Source of the DNA: Cognatishimia sp. MH4019 | Lineage (GTDB): Bacteria; Pseudomonadota; Alphaproteobacteria; Rhodobacterales; Rhodobacteraceae | Length of the DNA stretch: 64,000 nucleotides | Assembly: GCF_020177595.1 (NCBI RefSeq) | Contig: NZ_JAHTBL010000009.1 | Coordinates: forward strand, 1 to 64,000 | Reading direction: 5' to 3' | Part shown: positions 35,802 through 46,700 of the stretch, piece by piece | Layout: each line of letters begins with the position of its first letter | Position numbering within the stretch: the stretch's first letter is position 1 | Notes under the pieces: model-generated | Seen by the model: only the letters and a program-made list of their open reading frames with translations | The model's database searches: none | Told to the model about the DNA's origin: nothing | Made by a program: the position numbers and the translations under genes

Positions 35802-36061
35802 TGGGAAATAAGGTCACCAAAGAACAGTTCGACGAGGCAATCACAATGCTTGGCGGAGGCACGGCTAAATCGGAAGTCGGGCTGCAGTTTGGTTCGTTCG
35901 CCAGAGGTCTCTGGAATGCGTCAATCGCAATCGATGACGTGGCCGAAAGCCATGCCGACGAAGGCCGCTATAGCGAAGCGCATTCACTTTCTGCGGTAGC
36001 AGAGGAAAGACGCAAAATTGCACTCGAGATTGCAGAATTTGTTGCAAGAGAGGAACTTTAA
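35801..36061 (+). CDS. Small unrecognised protein inside the glycerol importer operon
   Basis: An 86-residue soluble protein, mostly alpha-helical by composition and acidic in the second half (VAESHADEGRYSEAHSL, then EERRKIALEIAEFVAREEL). The start ATG overlaps the glpQ stop (TGATG) after a GGAGGG ribosome-binding site, and the next gene begins one base after its stop, so it is translated as an operon member. I know no such gene between glpQ and the DUF2160 gene in described glpSTPQV loci. It has no cysteine, membrane helix or DNA-binding motif that I can see. Confidence 0.7.
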   Translation: MGNKVTKEQFDEAITMLGGGTAKSEVGLQFGSFARGLWNASIAIDDVAESHADEGRYSEAHSLSAVAEERRKIALEIAEFVAREEL

Positions 36062-36062
36062 G

Positions 36063-36335
36063 ATGGAATGGATGGCCTGGACCCTGCCCACCGCAATCTT
36101 CTTCGGCTGCATTGCGGCACTGCTTATCACCTTCACGATCCTCGCGATCAAATACCCCGAGACCCCGCGTGTCGGCATCCTGCGCATTGAGACCACGCGC
36201 GGGGATCGCCTCTTCATCACGCTTCTTGGCTCTGCCTTCATCAACATCGCGTGGCTCGGCATCGTGGGCGATCACCAACCCTACGCCCTGCTTGTCTGCT
36301 TGGCCTACGCCGCAGCGGTCTTCCGCTGGGTCTGA
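36063..36335 (+). CDS. DUF2160 small membrane protein of the glycerol importer
   Basis: A 90-residue protein with three hydrophobic helices and the family segment WTLPTAIFFGCIAALLI, then RVGILRIETTRGDRLFITLL. DUF2160 genes sit between the permeases and the binding protein in rhizobial and roseobacterial glycerol importer operons, and may be an accessory membrane subunit. The start at 36063 follows GAGAGGAAC. There is a 74-base gap to glpV. Confidence 0.85.
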   Translation: MEWMAWTLPTAIFFGCIAALLITFTILAIKYPETPRVGILRIETTRGDRLFITLLGSAFINIAWLGIVGDHQPYALLVCLAYAAAVFRWV

Positions 36336-36409
36336 CATTACCTCGTGACGCCGCAAGGCAAGCAGTGTCACGATCAAATACGAAAACCGGTTCAAATGGG
36401 AGGAAACAC

Positions 36410-38134
36410 ATGAACCTTAATCTCAAATCAACCACCGCTCTGGCGGCAGCCCTCACGCTGCTTTCCGGTCCGGCCTTCGCCGATATGGAGGCCGCACAGG
36501 CCTTCCTTGACGCAGAAATCGGAGACCTCTCGGTCCTCGACCGCGCCGCCCAAGAAGCCGAGATGCAGTTCTTCATCGACGCTGCCCAGCCCTTCCAGGG
36601 CATGGAAATCAGCGTCGTGTCGGAAACCATCGCGACCCACGAATACGAAGCGCAGGTGCTGGCCCCCGCCTTCTCAGCCATCACCGGCATTCAGGTCACC
36701 CACGATCTGATCGGCGAAGGCGACGTGGTCGAGCGTCTGCAAACCCAAATGCAGTCGGGCGAAAATATCTATGACGCCTATGTCAACGATTCCGACCTGA
36801 TCGGCACCCACTGGCGCTACCAGCAGGTCCGCAACTTGACCGACTGGATGGCGAACGAGGGCGCGGATTTCACCCTGCCGACGCTGGATCTGGACGATTT
36901 CATCGGCCTCAGCTTCACGACCGGTCCCGATGGCAAGCTCTACCAGATGCCGACCCAGCAATTCGCGAACCTCTACTGGTTCCGCTACGATTGGTTCAAC
37001 GACGAGAAGAACAAAGCCGACTTCCAGGAAGCCTATGGCTACGAGCTTGGCGTCCCGGTGAACTGGTCCGCTTACGAGGACATCGCCGAATTCTTCACCG
37101 GTCGTGACCTCAGCCACCTCGGTGTCGAAGGCGAAGTCTTTGGCAACATGGACTACGGCAAGAAAGACCCCTCGCTCGGCTGGCGTTACACCGATGCGTG
37201 GATGTCCATGGCTGGCATGGGCGACGTGGGTGAGCCGAACGGCCTGCCCGTCGACGAATGGGGTATCCGCGTGAACGAGAACTCGCAGCCCGTCGGTTCC
37301 TGTGTCGCGCGTGGCGGTGCAACGAACTCTCCCGCCGCTGTCTACGCGGTGAGGAAAGCCATCGAATGGCTGGAGAAGTACTCGCCCCCAGCCGCTGCCG
37401 GTATGACCTTCTCCGAAGCAGGCCCAATTCCTGCCCAGGGTAACGTCGCGCAGCAGATGTTCTGGTATACCGCCTTCACCGCCGCCACGGTCGAGCCCGG
37501 CCTGCCCGTGATGAACGAGGACGGCACGCCCAAGTGGCGCATGGCCCCCTCGCCCCACGGCGTTTACTGGGAAGAAGGCACCAAGATCGGCTATCAGGAC
37601 GCCGGTTCGTGGACCCTGATGGAGTCGACCCCGGTCGACCGCGCCCAGGCCGCATGGCTTTATGCGCAGTTCGTCACGTCCAAGACGGTGGATCTGAAAA
37701 AGTCCGACGTGGGCCTCACCTTCATCCGCGAGTCCACGATCAACTCGGACCACTTCACCGAGCGTGCAGACAAGCTGGGTGGCCTGATCGAGTTCTACCG
37801 CTCGCCAGCCCGTGTCCAGTGGTCGCCCACAGGCACGAACGTGCCTGACTATCCGCGTCTGGCGCAGCTGTGGTGGCAGAACATCGGTGATGCGATGTCC
37901 GGTGCGAAGACCCCTCAGGAAGCCCTCGACGCGCTTTGCGAAGCCCAGGAGTCGGTTCTTGAGCGTCTTGAGCGCGCAGGTGTTCAGGGTGATCTGGGTC
38001 CTGTCATGAACGAGGAACAGGACCCCGAATACTGGCTCTCGCAGCCTGGTTCTCCGAAGCCCAAGCTGGAGAACGAGGACGAAGAGCCGATCACCATCGC
38101 CTATGATGAGCTGATCCAGTCCTGGCAGAACTAA
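36410..38134 (+). CDS. glpV: Glycerol-binding periplasmic protein
   Basis: A 574-residue solute-binding protein with a clear Sec signal peptide (MNLNLKSTTALAAALTLLSG, then PAFA and cleavage before DM). It matches the large extracellular binding proteins found with glpSTPQ. It has many aromatic residues in the central domain (LYWFRYDWFND), as expected for a small-polyol site. The start at 36410 follows GGGAGGAAACAC. A strong hairpin with T-run follows 14 bases after the stop, so the importer transcript probably ends here and glpK has its own promoter or is reached by read-through. Confidence 0.9.
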   Translation: MNLNLKSTTALAAALTLLSGPAFADMEAAQAFLDAEIGDLSVLDRAAQEAEMQFFIDAAQPFQGMEISVVSETIATHEYEAQVLAPAFSAITGIQVTHDLIGEGDVVERLQTQMQSGENIYDAYVNDSDLIGTHWRYQQVRNLTDWMANEGADFTLPTLDLDDFIGLSFTTGPDGKLYQMPTQQFANLYWFRYDWFNDEKNKADFQEAYGYELGVPVNWSAYEDIAEFFTGRDLSHLGVEGEVFGNMDYGKKDPSLGWRYTDAWMSMAGMGDVGEPNGLPVDEWGIRVNENSQPVGSCVARGGATNSPAAVYAVRKAIEWLEKYSPPAAAGMTFSEAGPIPAQGNVAQQMFWYTAFTAATVEPGLPVMNEDGTPKWRMAPSPHGVYWEEGTKIGYQDAGSWTLMESTPVDRAQAAWLYAQFVTSKTVDLKKSDVGLTFIRESTINSDHFTERADKLGGLIEFYRSPARVQWSPTGTNVPDYPRLAQLWWQNIGDAMSGAKTPQEALDALCEAQESVLERLERAGVQGDLGPVMNEEQDPEYWLSQPGSPKPKLENEDEEPITIAYDELIQSWQN

Positions 38135-38147
38135 GGGATTTCTCCCG

Positions 38148-38179
38148 ACGGTGGGGGCGGCAACGCCCCTGCCGTTTTT
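38148..38179 (+). terminator. Intrinsic terminator after glpV
   Basis: A GC-rich stem with a GCAA loop (GGGGCG-gcaa-CGCCCC, extended outwards by ACGG/CCGT) is followed by TTTTTC and a second T-run. Confidence 0.8.
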
Positions 38180-38460
38180 CGTTTTTTCCGATCAGATGCA
38201 CTCCGCCCCTTCTGGAGTTGCCCGGCCCCGCCGGGCCGCGCCCAACCCTCCCCCCGGGAGGGCGCATATTTGACCGCCCGCACCGAACCAATGTTCTTCT
38301 CACACTCAAGTCACCACCCAGAATGACCCTCGCAAACGCCCACCCAGGCTCGGGCGCGTCCCTACCGTCTCACTCCAAAAACCCACGTCCTTGGGCTTGA
38401 CCCGAGGACCTCCTCACCAAACACTCGCGCCCACCAGAAGACCATAAAGGCCCCACCGCC
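38180..38460. other. Intergenic region before glpK, no gene seen
   Basis: It contains further GC hairpins (CCCGGC/GCCGGG near 38221-38237, CCCTCC/GGAGGG near 38245-38262). No reading frame with a ribosome-binding site was found. It may hold a glpK promoter, but no boxes are convincing. Confidence 0.4.
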
Positions 38461-39948
38461 ATGACCCACATCCTCGCCATCGACCAAGGCACCACCTCCA
38501 GCCGCGCGATCCTCTTTGATGCGGACATGAAGATCACCGCCACCGCGCAAGAAGAATTCCCCCAGCATTTCCCGCAATCCGGCTGGGTCGAACATGACCC
38601 GAACGATCTGTGGTCCTCCACCGCCGGCACCTGCCGCTCCGTCATCGAAAAAGCCGGCCTCAAGCCCGCCGACATCACCGCCATCGGCATCACCAACCAG
38701 CGTGAAACCACCGTTGTCTGGGACCGCAACACCGGCAAACCCGTCCACAACGCCATCGTCTGGCAGGACCGCCGCACCGCCGATTTCTGCCGCGAACTGC
38801 GCGAGGCAGGCCATGAGCAAATGTTCACCGACCGCACCGGCCTCCTGCTCGACCCGTATTTCAGCGCCACCAAACTCAAATGGATCCTCGACAATGTAGA
38901 CGGTGCCCGCGCCAAAGCCGAAGCCGGGGACCTCCTTTTCGGCACCGTCGACAGTTTCCTCATCTGGAAGCTCACAGGCGGCAAATCCCATGTCACCGAC
39001 GCCACCAACGCCGCCCGCACCCTGCTTTACGACATCCGCAAAGGTCGCTGGTCCACGACCATCGCCAAGATGTTCGACATCCCCATGCAGATGCTCCCCG
39101 AAGTCAAAGATTGCGCCGCCGATTTCGGCACCACCCGCGCTGATCTCTTCGGTCGCGAAATCCCGATCCTCGGCGTCGCGGGCGATCAGCAAGCCGCCAC
39201 CGTTGGCCAAGCCTGTTTCCAACCCGGCATGCTCAAATCCACCTACGGCACCGGCTGCTTTGCCCTGATGAACACCGGCGACACGCCCGTGACCAGCCAA
39301 AACCGCCTGCTCACCACCATCGCCTACCAGTTCGATGGCAAGCCCACCTACGCCCTCGAAGGCTCCATCTTTATCGCCGGAGCCGTCGTCCAATGGCTGC
39401 GCGACGGCCTCAAAATCATCCGCGAGGCCAAGGAAACCCAGCCTCTCGCCGAAAAAGCCGATGACAGCCAAGACGTCATCCTCGTCCCCGCCTTCACCGG
39501 CCTCGGCGCGCCCTATTGGGACGCCGACTGCCGCGGCGCGATCTACGGCCTCACCCGCAATTCCGGCCCCGAAGAATTCGCCCGCGCCGCCCTGCAATCG
39601 GTCGGCTACCAGACCCGAGACCTCCTCGAAGCCATGCACGCCGACTGGACCCCCGACGGCGGCGATCAGACCCTGCGCGTCGATGGCGGGATGAGCGCAT
39701 CCGACTGGGCGATGCAGTTCCTGTCGGACATCATCGGCGCCCCCGTCGACCGTCCCGAGGTGTTGGAGACGACTGCGCTCGGCGCCGCATGGCTCGCCGG
39801 TCAGCGCGCGGGCGTCTACCCGAACATGGAGGACTTCGCCGCCACATGGGCGCTTGAGCGCCAGTTCACACCAGATATGTCCGAAGACACCCGCGCCACC
39901 AAATACAACGGCTGGAAAAAAGCCGTCGCCGCGACGCTCAGCGTATGA
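38461..39948 (+). CDS. glpK: Glycerol kinase
   Basis: A 495-residue FGGY-family kinase that phosphorylates glycerol to glycerol-3-phosphate with ATP. The N-terminal ATP/phosphate motif [15 protein letters not shown], the glycerol-site residues in [13 protein letters not shown], the [10 protein letters not shown] segment, [16 protein letters not shown] and the C-terminal [20 protein letters not shown] are all present. Length matches GlpK (about 495-500). The product feeds GlpD upstream. Its stop overlaps the start of the dehydrogenase gene by 4 bp, which places that gene in the same pathway context. Confidence 0.96.
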   Translation: MTHILAIDQGTTSSRAILFDADMKITATAQEEFPQHFPQSGWVEHDPNDLWSSTAGTCRSVIEKAGLKPADITAIGITNQRETTVVWDRNTGKPVHNAIVWQDRRTADFCRELREAGHEQMFTDRTGLLLDPYFSATKLKWILDNVDGARAKAEAGDLLFGTVDSFLIWKLTGGKSHVTDATNAARTLLYDIRKGRWSTTIAKMFDIPMQMLPEVKDCAADFGTTRADLFGREIPILGVAGDQQAATVGQACFQPGMLKSTYGTGCFALMNTGDTPVTSQNRLLTTIAYQFDGKPTYALEGSIFIAGAVVQWLRDGLKIIREAKETQPLAEKADDSQDVILVPAFTGLGAPYWDADCRGAIYGLTRNSGPEEFARAALQSVGYQTRDLLEAMHADWTPDGGDQTLRVDGGMSASDWAMQFLSDIIGAPVDRPEVLETTALGAAWLAGQRAGVYPNMEDFAATWALERQFTPDMSEDTRATKYNGWKKAVAATLSV

Positions 39949-41051
39949 AGCCCTACCAACTTCAAACCCCGCGCAAGATCATCTTCGGGCGCGGGGCCAG
40001 CGCCGACGCCTCCAAGCACATCACAGCCCACGGCACCCAAATCGCCCTGATCCACGGCGCGTCCCAAAAGCGCGCCGGGTGGCTCATCGACGCCCTCCAC
40101 ACCGCAGGCGCGCACGTCCACCCCCTCCCCTGCCCGTCCGAGCCAACACTCCCGATGCTCGAAGACGCCCTCACCGCCCTCCGCCCCAAAAACATCGACG
40201 CGGTAGTGGGTCTCGGCGGCGGAGCCCCCCTCGATCTCGCCAAAGCCCTCGCCGCCCTGCTCCCCACCAAAGCAAACCCGCTCGACCACCTCGAAGTCGT
40301 GGGCAGCGGCCTCCCTCTCACCACAAATCCCCTCCCCTTCATCGCGCTCCCCACCACCTCCGGCACCGGCGCGGAAGCTACCAAAAACGCCGTCATCGGC
40401 GTCCCTGAGCACGCCCGCAAAGTCTCCCTGCGCGACGACCGCATGCTCGCCACCCTTGCCCTCGTCGACCCCGCGCTCACAGACGGGTGCCCCAAGGCCA
40501 TCACCCTCGCCTCCGGCCTCGACGCCATCACCCAAGTGATCGAGCCATACATCTCCGCCAAAGCCACACACCTCACCGACGCGCTCTGCAAACCCGCGAT
40601 CCCCCTCGGCCTCGACGCTCTCAAAACGCTGATGACCCGCGAAGACCAAAACGCCCGCGACACCCTCGCCCATGTCGCCCTCACCTCCGGCATCGCCCTG
40701 GCCAATTCCGGCCTCGGCGCCGTCCACGGCCTCGCCGGCGTCATCGGCGGCCTCACCCCCGCCCCCCACGGCGCGGTCTGCGGAGCACTCCTCGCCCCAG
40801 TGCTCAAAACCAACGCCGAAGCGCTCCCCGACAACCCCAAAATCGCTGAGGTCCAAAAGCTCATCGCCACCACCCTCGGCGACCTACCTACTTTCACCCA
40901 AACCCACGGCCTACCCACGCTCGAACAAATGAGCGTCGCCCCCAGCGATCACGCAAAAATCGCCCAAGCCGCCGCTGCGTCATCGTCGATGAAAGGCAAC
41001 CCAACTGCGCTCTCCGAGGCCCAACTCATCGCCTGCCTCACCGCCGCCTAA
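39945..41051 (+). CDS. Iron-containing alcohol dehydrogenase family protein
   Basis: A 368-residue member of the iron-dependent alcohol dehydrogenase family (NAD(P)-dependent, Rossmann-like N-terminal half with [13 protein letters not shown], then a helical metal domain). The phosphate/nucleotide motif [12 protein letters not shown] is intact. Of the usual metal ligands Asp-His-His-His, the second appears as Gln in [12 protein letters not shown], while Asp and the two histidines in [12 protein letters not shown] and [10 protein letters not shown] are kept. It is translationally coupled to glpK (ATGA). This suggests oxidation or reduction of a small polyol or aldehyde, such as glycerol, dihydroxyacetone or glyceraldehyde, but the substrate is unknown. 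Confidence 0.85.
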   Translation: MKPYQLQTPRKIIFGRGASADASKHITAHGTQIALIHGASQKRAGWLIDALHTAGAHVHPLPCPSEPTLPMLEDALTALRPKNIDAVVGLGGGAPLDLAKALAALLPTKANPLDHLEVVGSGLPLTTNPLPFIALPTTSGTGAEATKNAVIGVPEHARKVSLRDDRMLATLALVDPALTDGCPKAITLASGLDAITQVIEPYISAKATHLTDALCKPAIPLGLDALKTLMTREDQNARDTLAHVALTSGIALANSGLGAVHGLAGVIGGLTPAPHGAVCGALLAPVLKTNAEALPDNPKIAEVQKLIATTLGDLPTFTQTHGLPTLEQMSVAPSDHAKIAQAAAASSSMKGNPTALSEAQLIACLTAA

Positions 41052-41055
41052 CCCC

Positions 41056-41160
41056 GCATTAACCTTAACTCGCCCCTACCCTAGTAATCCTTTACCAACA
41101 CAACCCCATTAACCTTAACGCGCGCCCAAGCATCTTTCGCTTTTCCCAAATATCCAAATC
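41056..41160. repeat. Degenerate copies of the ATTAACCTTAAC extragenic element
   Basis: ATTAACCTTAACTCGCCC begins at 41058, and ATTAACCTTAACGCGCG at 41108 continues into CATCTTTCGCTTTT and CCCAAATATCC. That order is the one seen at 9377-9435, but the final CCGCCGGAGGC part is lost. The copies lie between two convergent genes. Confidence 0.55.
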
Positions 41161-41263
41161 CAGCACCGGCCACCCGGACCAAAACCGCGTAAATCAAATG
41201 CCGCGTCTCCCCAAACGCGTCCCAAATCTTTTATCGACATAACCCCAATGCGGGCCGCCGCGC

Positions 41264-43096
41264 CTATTCCGCCGCCCGCTGCGCCCCATCGACAAACTGC
41301 AACCGCACCCGCGTCCCGGCCCCGTCGCTTTCCAGCTCAAGCTCTGCGCCAATCGCCTGCGCCCGCCGCTTCATGCCCAAAAGCCCATGCCCGATCTGGC
41401 CCACGCTCGCCTGCTCCATTCGGTCAAACCCCGAGCCGTTATCCGAAATCTCGATCCGCGCTTCATCCGCATAAACCGTGATCGTGTCCGCCCCCGCATG
41501 CTTGATCACATTCGTGATCGCCTCCTGCACGATCCGCGCCACATGCAGGTTCTGAGAAGGCCCCTTCACCGGCAGGTCCGGCTCACCATGAATTTGCCAG
41601 TCAAACTCCAGACCATGTTCGGCCAAAAGTCCCTCCAGCCGCGTGCGCAGCATGCCCAAAAGCGTCGTCAGACTGTCCGTCGTCTCCATACTGTCCAGCA
41701 TCAGCGCCAGATCGCGCAACGCATCCTCCAGCGCACGCACCAGCGTCTCATCCTGCAGGTCATTGTTGCGGATATAGGCCAGCGTCGACACCAGATGCCC
41801 ACCGATCCCGTCATGCAAGTCCAGCATGATCCGATCCCGCTCCCGCGAGATCGCCTGCCGTTTCTCGACCTCCGCAAGCCGGGCAAAACTGTCCTCCAGT
41901 TCCCGCGATTTGGCCGCGATCTGATCGCTTTGCTCTGCCGTCACCGCCTCCAACCCGCGCAAGCTGGCAACCAGTTGCGACACAATCAGCCACAGGCAGG
42001 CAAACGCCATGATGATCGGCATGATGTGGAACAGATGCAGGCTGCGCGAGGGCGTATTAACGCCCATCATCCAGACCTCGAAACACCCCAGCGCGACGGA
42101 TGGCGCAAGACAAAGGGCGAGCACCGAGAAATCAAACCAGTTCAGCGCCGCCCGGTTTCGCCACAGCACACCCAGCACCGCGACCGCCGGGAAGACCGTC
42201 AGAACATTGACGCTCGCCACCAGCGCAAAACTGAAGCCTGGCGGGCTCAGCAGTATGACGATCACGCCGCCCACCAGCACGACAAAATGCACCCGTTCAG
42301 CCAGTGATGGCGGCTGGCCCAGGAAACTGCTGATGAATTTCAGCACTAAAAGCACATAAAGCGAGGCCGACAACGCCCAGGTCGTCGTCCAAATGCGGTA
42401 GCTGCCAAAAGACAGGCCGAACGCATAATGGATCAGGAACGTCACCGCCGCGAGGCAGGACAGGCCCAGCCACAGATATCCCAGCTCGGCCCGCCGACTT
42501 TGCCAGATCAGCAACAGTGCTCCGCTTAAAAGCAGCATCAATCCGAAGGCAAATCGCGCCAGCCCCGGCCCTGCGAACCAACGCGCGTTGTAATGCGGCT
42601 TCAACACGGTTTGCGGTCCAAGAAAGAGCGGTCGAAGATCAACCGCTTCGGCCTTGGGCCCGTAAAGCGTCAGCGCCACCTGATTGTCCCCGGCTTGCAA
42701 AAGGGTAGACGGCACCGACACCAAAAGCGGCGTGTTCCACAGCCGTCGCGGCAGCGTGTTTTGGCGCACCTGCGTGCCATTTACCCAGATGTCCAGATTG
42801 TCCGAAAACTTCGGCAGATAGAGCGCGAAAAGCGTCTCCGGCGCGGCCTCCAAAGGCACATCGAACACGAAATGCAGCGTCTCCAGCGCATCATCGAAAG
42901 CGCGAGGCGAGAAATAAGGCAGCGCCACCGGGCGGGTTTCCGAACACGCTGCCTGCGCGCATAGCTGACCGCTGGTTAGCATTTGCGCGCCCTCAATCGG
43001 CACGATCCGTCCCAGATTAAGCGCGTAAACCGCCCCTATCAGCAACGCCACAGACATCAACAGCGCAAGCCCGCCACGCAGCGCCTGCGCGTTCAC
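41264..43096 (-). CDS. NarL-type sensor histidine kinase with 7-helix membrane sensor
   Basis: A 610-residue kinase. One N-terminal membrane segment is followed by a periplasmic beta-sandwich-like region (about 30-170, containing LYLPKFSDNLDIWVNGTQV). About seven hydrophobic helices follow (about 180-390), as in 7TMR-DISM receptors. Next come a coiled linker, the HisKA_3 dimerisation site with phospho-acceptor His in IMLDLHDGIGGHL, and an HATPase domain (QEAITNVIKHAGA and ISDNGSGF). It starts at a GTG inside the regulator's stop (GTGA), so it is co-translated with it. The stimulus is unknown; the sensory beta-sandwich suggests a carbohydrate or other small ligand. Confidence 0.9.
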   Translation of the reverse strand: MNAQALRGGLALLMSVALLIGAVYALNLGRIVPIEGAQMLTSGQLCAQAACSETRPVALPYFSPRAFDDALETLHFVFDVPLEAAPETLFALYLPKFSDNLDIWVNGTQVRQNTLPRRLWNTPLLVSVPSTLLQAGDNQVALTLYGPKAEAVDLRPLFLGPQTVLKPHYNARWFAGPGLARFAFGLMLLLSGALLLIWQSRRAELGYLWLGLSCLAAVTFLIHYAFGLSFGSYRIWTTTWALSASLYVLLVLKFISSFLGQPPSLAERVHFVVLVGGVIVILLSPPGFSFALVASVNVLTVFPAVAVLGVLWRNRAALNWFDFSVLALCLAPSVALGCFEVWMMGVNTPSRSLHLFHIMPIIMAFACLWLIVSQLVASLRGLEAVTAEQSDQIAAKSRELEDSFARLAEVEKRQAISRERDRIMLDLHDGIGGHLVSTLAYIRNNDLQDETLVRALEDALRDLALMLDSMETTDSLTTLLGMLRTRLEGLLAEHGLEFDWQIHGEPDLPVKGPSQNLHVARIVQEAITNVIKHAGADTITVYADEARIEISDNGSGFDRMEQASVGQIGHGLLGMKRRAQAIGAELELESDGAGTRVRLQFVDGAQRAAE

Positions 43097-43764
43097 AACA
43101 CGCCGATCTTTGTCGCGCGCATCACCGCTTCCATGTTCGTGCCGACCTCCAGCTTGCGGTAGATGCTTGTGATGTGATTGCCTACCGTGCCCGCGCTGAT
43201 CCCCAGCTGAGCACCAATCTCATGCCGCTTATAGCCCCGCGCCACAGCGCGCAAAATCTCGGTCTCCCGGTCGGTCAACTGGCTTTCGACGGCCTCTGGT
43301 TTGGGCTCCACACCGGTGTTCAGCACGGCAAGCAAATGTCGCGCGATCGCCGGGCTGATGGGGCTGCCACCCGCCAGAACCGCCAGAATATCGTCGCCAA
43401 TCTGGCGCAGCGCGCCGCTTTTCAGAATGTAGCCCTTGGCCCCGGCCTGCAGCGCCTCGAACACGCGGGATTCGTCGCCAAAGATCGACACGACCAGCGC
43501 ATCGACCGTCCAATCGGCCTTGGCACAAGCCGCCACCGCCTCGATGCCAGAGCCATCGGGCAAGCCGATATCGACCAGCACAATGCGCGGGCGCAGATCG
43601 TAAAGAAGGTTAATCCCCTGATCCAAAGTGGTCGCCACACCCGCGACCGTGACACCGTCGGTGGCAACAACCGCCTCGGTCAGGCGCGCCGCTATATCGG
43701 CACGATCCTCGATGATCAGAACGGTCTCGTCCGGACCATCGCGAAGATCTCTATCAGCATCCAT
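43093..43764 (-). CDS. LuxR/NarL-type response regulator
   Basis: A receiver domain (phospho-acceptor Asp in RIVLVDIGLPDGSG, conserved Lys in GAKGYILKSGAL) is followed by a C-terminal LuxR-type helix-turn-helix (LTDRETEILRAVARGYKRHE, then ISAGTVGNHITSIYRKL). I favour the ATG at 43764, which has AGGA eight bases before it. A TTG at 43791 overlapping the autotransporter stop, or the ATGs at 43773 and 43770, are alternatives. The gene lies between the autotransporter and its partner kinase in one operon. Confidence 0.9.
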   Translation of the reverse strand: MDADRDLRDGPDETVLIIEDRADIAARLTEAVVATDGVTVAGVATTLDQGINLLYDLRPRIVLVDIGLPDGSGIEAVAACAKADWTVDALVVSIFGDESRVFEALQAGAKGYILKSGALRQIGDDILAVLAGGSPISPAIARHLLAVLNTGVEPKPEAVESQLTDRETEILRAVARGYKRHEIGAQLGISAGTVGNHITSIYRKLEVGTNMEAVMRATKIGVL

Positions 43765-43787
43765 GTGCATCATCCTAGCATAGGCGC

Positions 43788-46700
43788 TCAAAACGACATC
43801 GCAAAGCCTGCGCTGACGCTTGAGCCGAACTGATCGGTGCCGGATTGAAGCTGTCCCTGCACCGCGACAAATGTCTCGAAATTACCCCGTGCGGGGCGGT
43901 GGGTCAGACGCAGACCAACCGCGGCAAACACCGTGTCATCCGTGTCCTCGATCATCTCGAACGCGCTGCCGGGAATATTGGCCAGCTCCGCGCTGTAGCG
44001 GTTGCTTTGATCCAGGTTGAAATGCACCGCCCCGCTCATATCCAGCGTCAGCGCGCCGCCCCCGTCCATCGCAAAGACGCGGCGCGCGTCCAGAGCGGCG
44101 ACCAGATCAAGGCTGTGATGCTCCTGCGCGTCCACGCTCAGGTTCAGATCGCCTGCGCCACTTTCCTCGAACGCCTCTGTGGTGACGCGGAAATACTCCA
44201 GCCCCAGTTGCGGAGACAGGGCAAAGCCGCCCAGCTGTCCCGCCTCGACGCCCAAGCGCAGATGCGCACTTTGATGCGTGCCGTTATAGCGGGCCGAGGC
44301 GCTTTCCCGCGTCGTGCCAAAAGCGATCCCGCGGGTCACGTCATAGCTGTCCCAGCCAAAGCTCAGCCCCCCTTCGACATAAAGCCGTTCGGCAAAGCCA
44401 TGGCGCAGACCAAAGCCCAGAAGCGTGCTCTCGCCCCGCAATTCCGAGCGGCTCTGATCGGCATCCGCATCAAACGCACTAAGTCCGGCATAGCCCCAAA
44501 ACGTGGTGGCCCCGCCGCCCAGATCGGTCTCGAACCCGACCCGCACATCGCGCGAACGCCCGCCGTAGAACTGGCCTGTATCGCCCGCAAAGCGCGCGCG
44601 ATCATACGTCAGACGCCCATCCGCCCAGAAAGACAGCCCCGTGCTCTTTGCACCTTTCGCCCGCCGACCGGTCTGTGCAATCGCCTGCGATCCGCCGCCG
44701 CGCGTCTGCGCAGCCCGCGCCCGCATCGCACCCATCTGATGGACACGCGCCATGTCATGGACTTCCGGCATCAACTGCCCAAGTGCGGCATCCTTGGCGA
44801 TATCGCCCACCAGCCCCTCGTCAATATCCGTCAAAACCGCATCCAGTTGAGGCGTCACAAGAGGCAAATTATCCAACATCCGGCCAAACCGCTTGCGATC
44901 GGGATGAATGCCGTAGCCTTCGAAATTCGCCAGGCTGACACTGCTCAGATCGAACGCCTCGATGCTCGCGTAGGCATAGTCCTTGAACCGGAAGGTGAAC
45001 GTGCCATCGCCGGGACGTATTTTCTGAAACGCCGCCAACTCCCGTGGCAATACCCGCTTGAACTCCAGCTTGATGGTGTCTGCACGGTCCTGCCCGTTGC
45101 CCGCCAAAACACCCGTCACGCGCGCGTCATTGCGCAGCACGAACGTGTCGTCACCGCTGCCGCCCTGCACGGCACCAAGGGTCTGCGAGCGCTTCCCGAA
45201 CAGCGCATGGTTCTTGCCGCTGGTGAAGCGGATCGCGGTGCCGCCCGTTCCTTCGATCCGACCCAAATTCTCGACCCGGTTACCCGTGCCAGCGCCAAAG
45301 GAAACACCCGTTGTCCCCACAATATTGCCCGTCTGCGAATTGAAAACCGCATTGTCTCGCACGACACCCACAGTGTTCCCCGCACCACCCTCAAAGGCCA
45401 CCGCGATACCGCCCGCCTCGATCCGGCCCGCGTTCCGCACCGTGTTGCGGGTCACATCCCCGCCCGCGCCAACAGACGAAGACCCCGTAAGGTTGAACCG
45501 CGCGCCTGGCAAACCGCCACTGTTGCGGGAACTGGTACTCGGGCTGCCCCGCAAACCCCCACGAGATATGGTTGAAGGGGCTATGCCAGCCGCACCCGCA
45601 TCACCTACCGCGCCACCCCCGCCACCGATAAAAGAAACACCGTCACCCAAAACCGAAATCTGTCCGGTATTGACGACCAGGTTGTCCTGAACAGATCCAC
45701 CCTGCCCACCGCTGCCAGTTGCAAAAACCGTCCAAATGGCGCCGTTGTTGCCACCGACGCCTCCTCTGCTACCAGCCTGGTCGTTTCCATCGGAACCCGC
45801 GTCTCCGGCGTCCCCATCGGACGCACATCGCGTGAAAGCCGCCGGGGGAATGCCAATGACAACACATCCCCCCTCGCCGCCTTCCCCGCCAGCGCCACCC
45901 GCGCCGCCCTGTCCGCCATTGCCGCCGTCGCCACCATCGCCACCAAGGCCAGCCCGACCACTGTCACCCGCATTCCCGCCGCGCCCTCCGGCACCCGCGA
46001 CGATGCGAATACCGTCACGGATGGCGCGGATCGTCCCTGAATTTGTCAGACGCGCCCCTGCAACAGAGCCACCGGACCCCGCAGAACCGCCAGTTCCACC
46101 GATACCGCCATCCCCTGCATGGCCACCACGTCTGCCTAGGCCACCCAATCCACCATCGGCCCCATCGCCGCCATTGCCCCCGTCATATCCCGCAATCGGG
46201 TCAAGCCCGCTCACGCCGCCATCCTGCCCATCCCCGCCGTCACCACCATCGCCCCCATTGGAGCCATGAAGACCGTCACTTCCTCGCCCGCCTTTGCCAC
46301 CGTCACCGCCATCCCTACCGCGGCCACCGTCGCCACCCTGACCACCCTGCAGCAAGATACCGTCAGCGCCTGCTATCCCAGAGACCGTCAGACGCCCCGC
46401 GTTGACAACGCGCGCATCCAAAAGATCGCCACCACTACTGCCAAGCCCCCCCGCCCCGGCAGTGCCCCCATTGCCACCAGCCGGTCCGTCAGCAAATGGG
46501 TTTGAGACGTTGACGATATTGCCAAACAAACCACCGCGTCCTCTTACACCGCATCTCAAAACGTTGTTGCGCGTGGGACAAGGCCTGTTCGACCCCGTTT
46601 GATCTGCCGCATCAGCGCCATCCAGCACATTCGGCTGGCCCGGCGTCACCCCGCGAATGGCGCCATCGGCGGCATCACCGCCATCACCGCTATCCCCCCC

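Noticed and set aside
45736-46269. Proline-rich frames opposite the autotransporter
   Set aside because: Antisense of glycine codons (GGN) gives proline (CCN). There is no start signal, and the opposite strand has a signal peptide and barrel.
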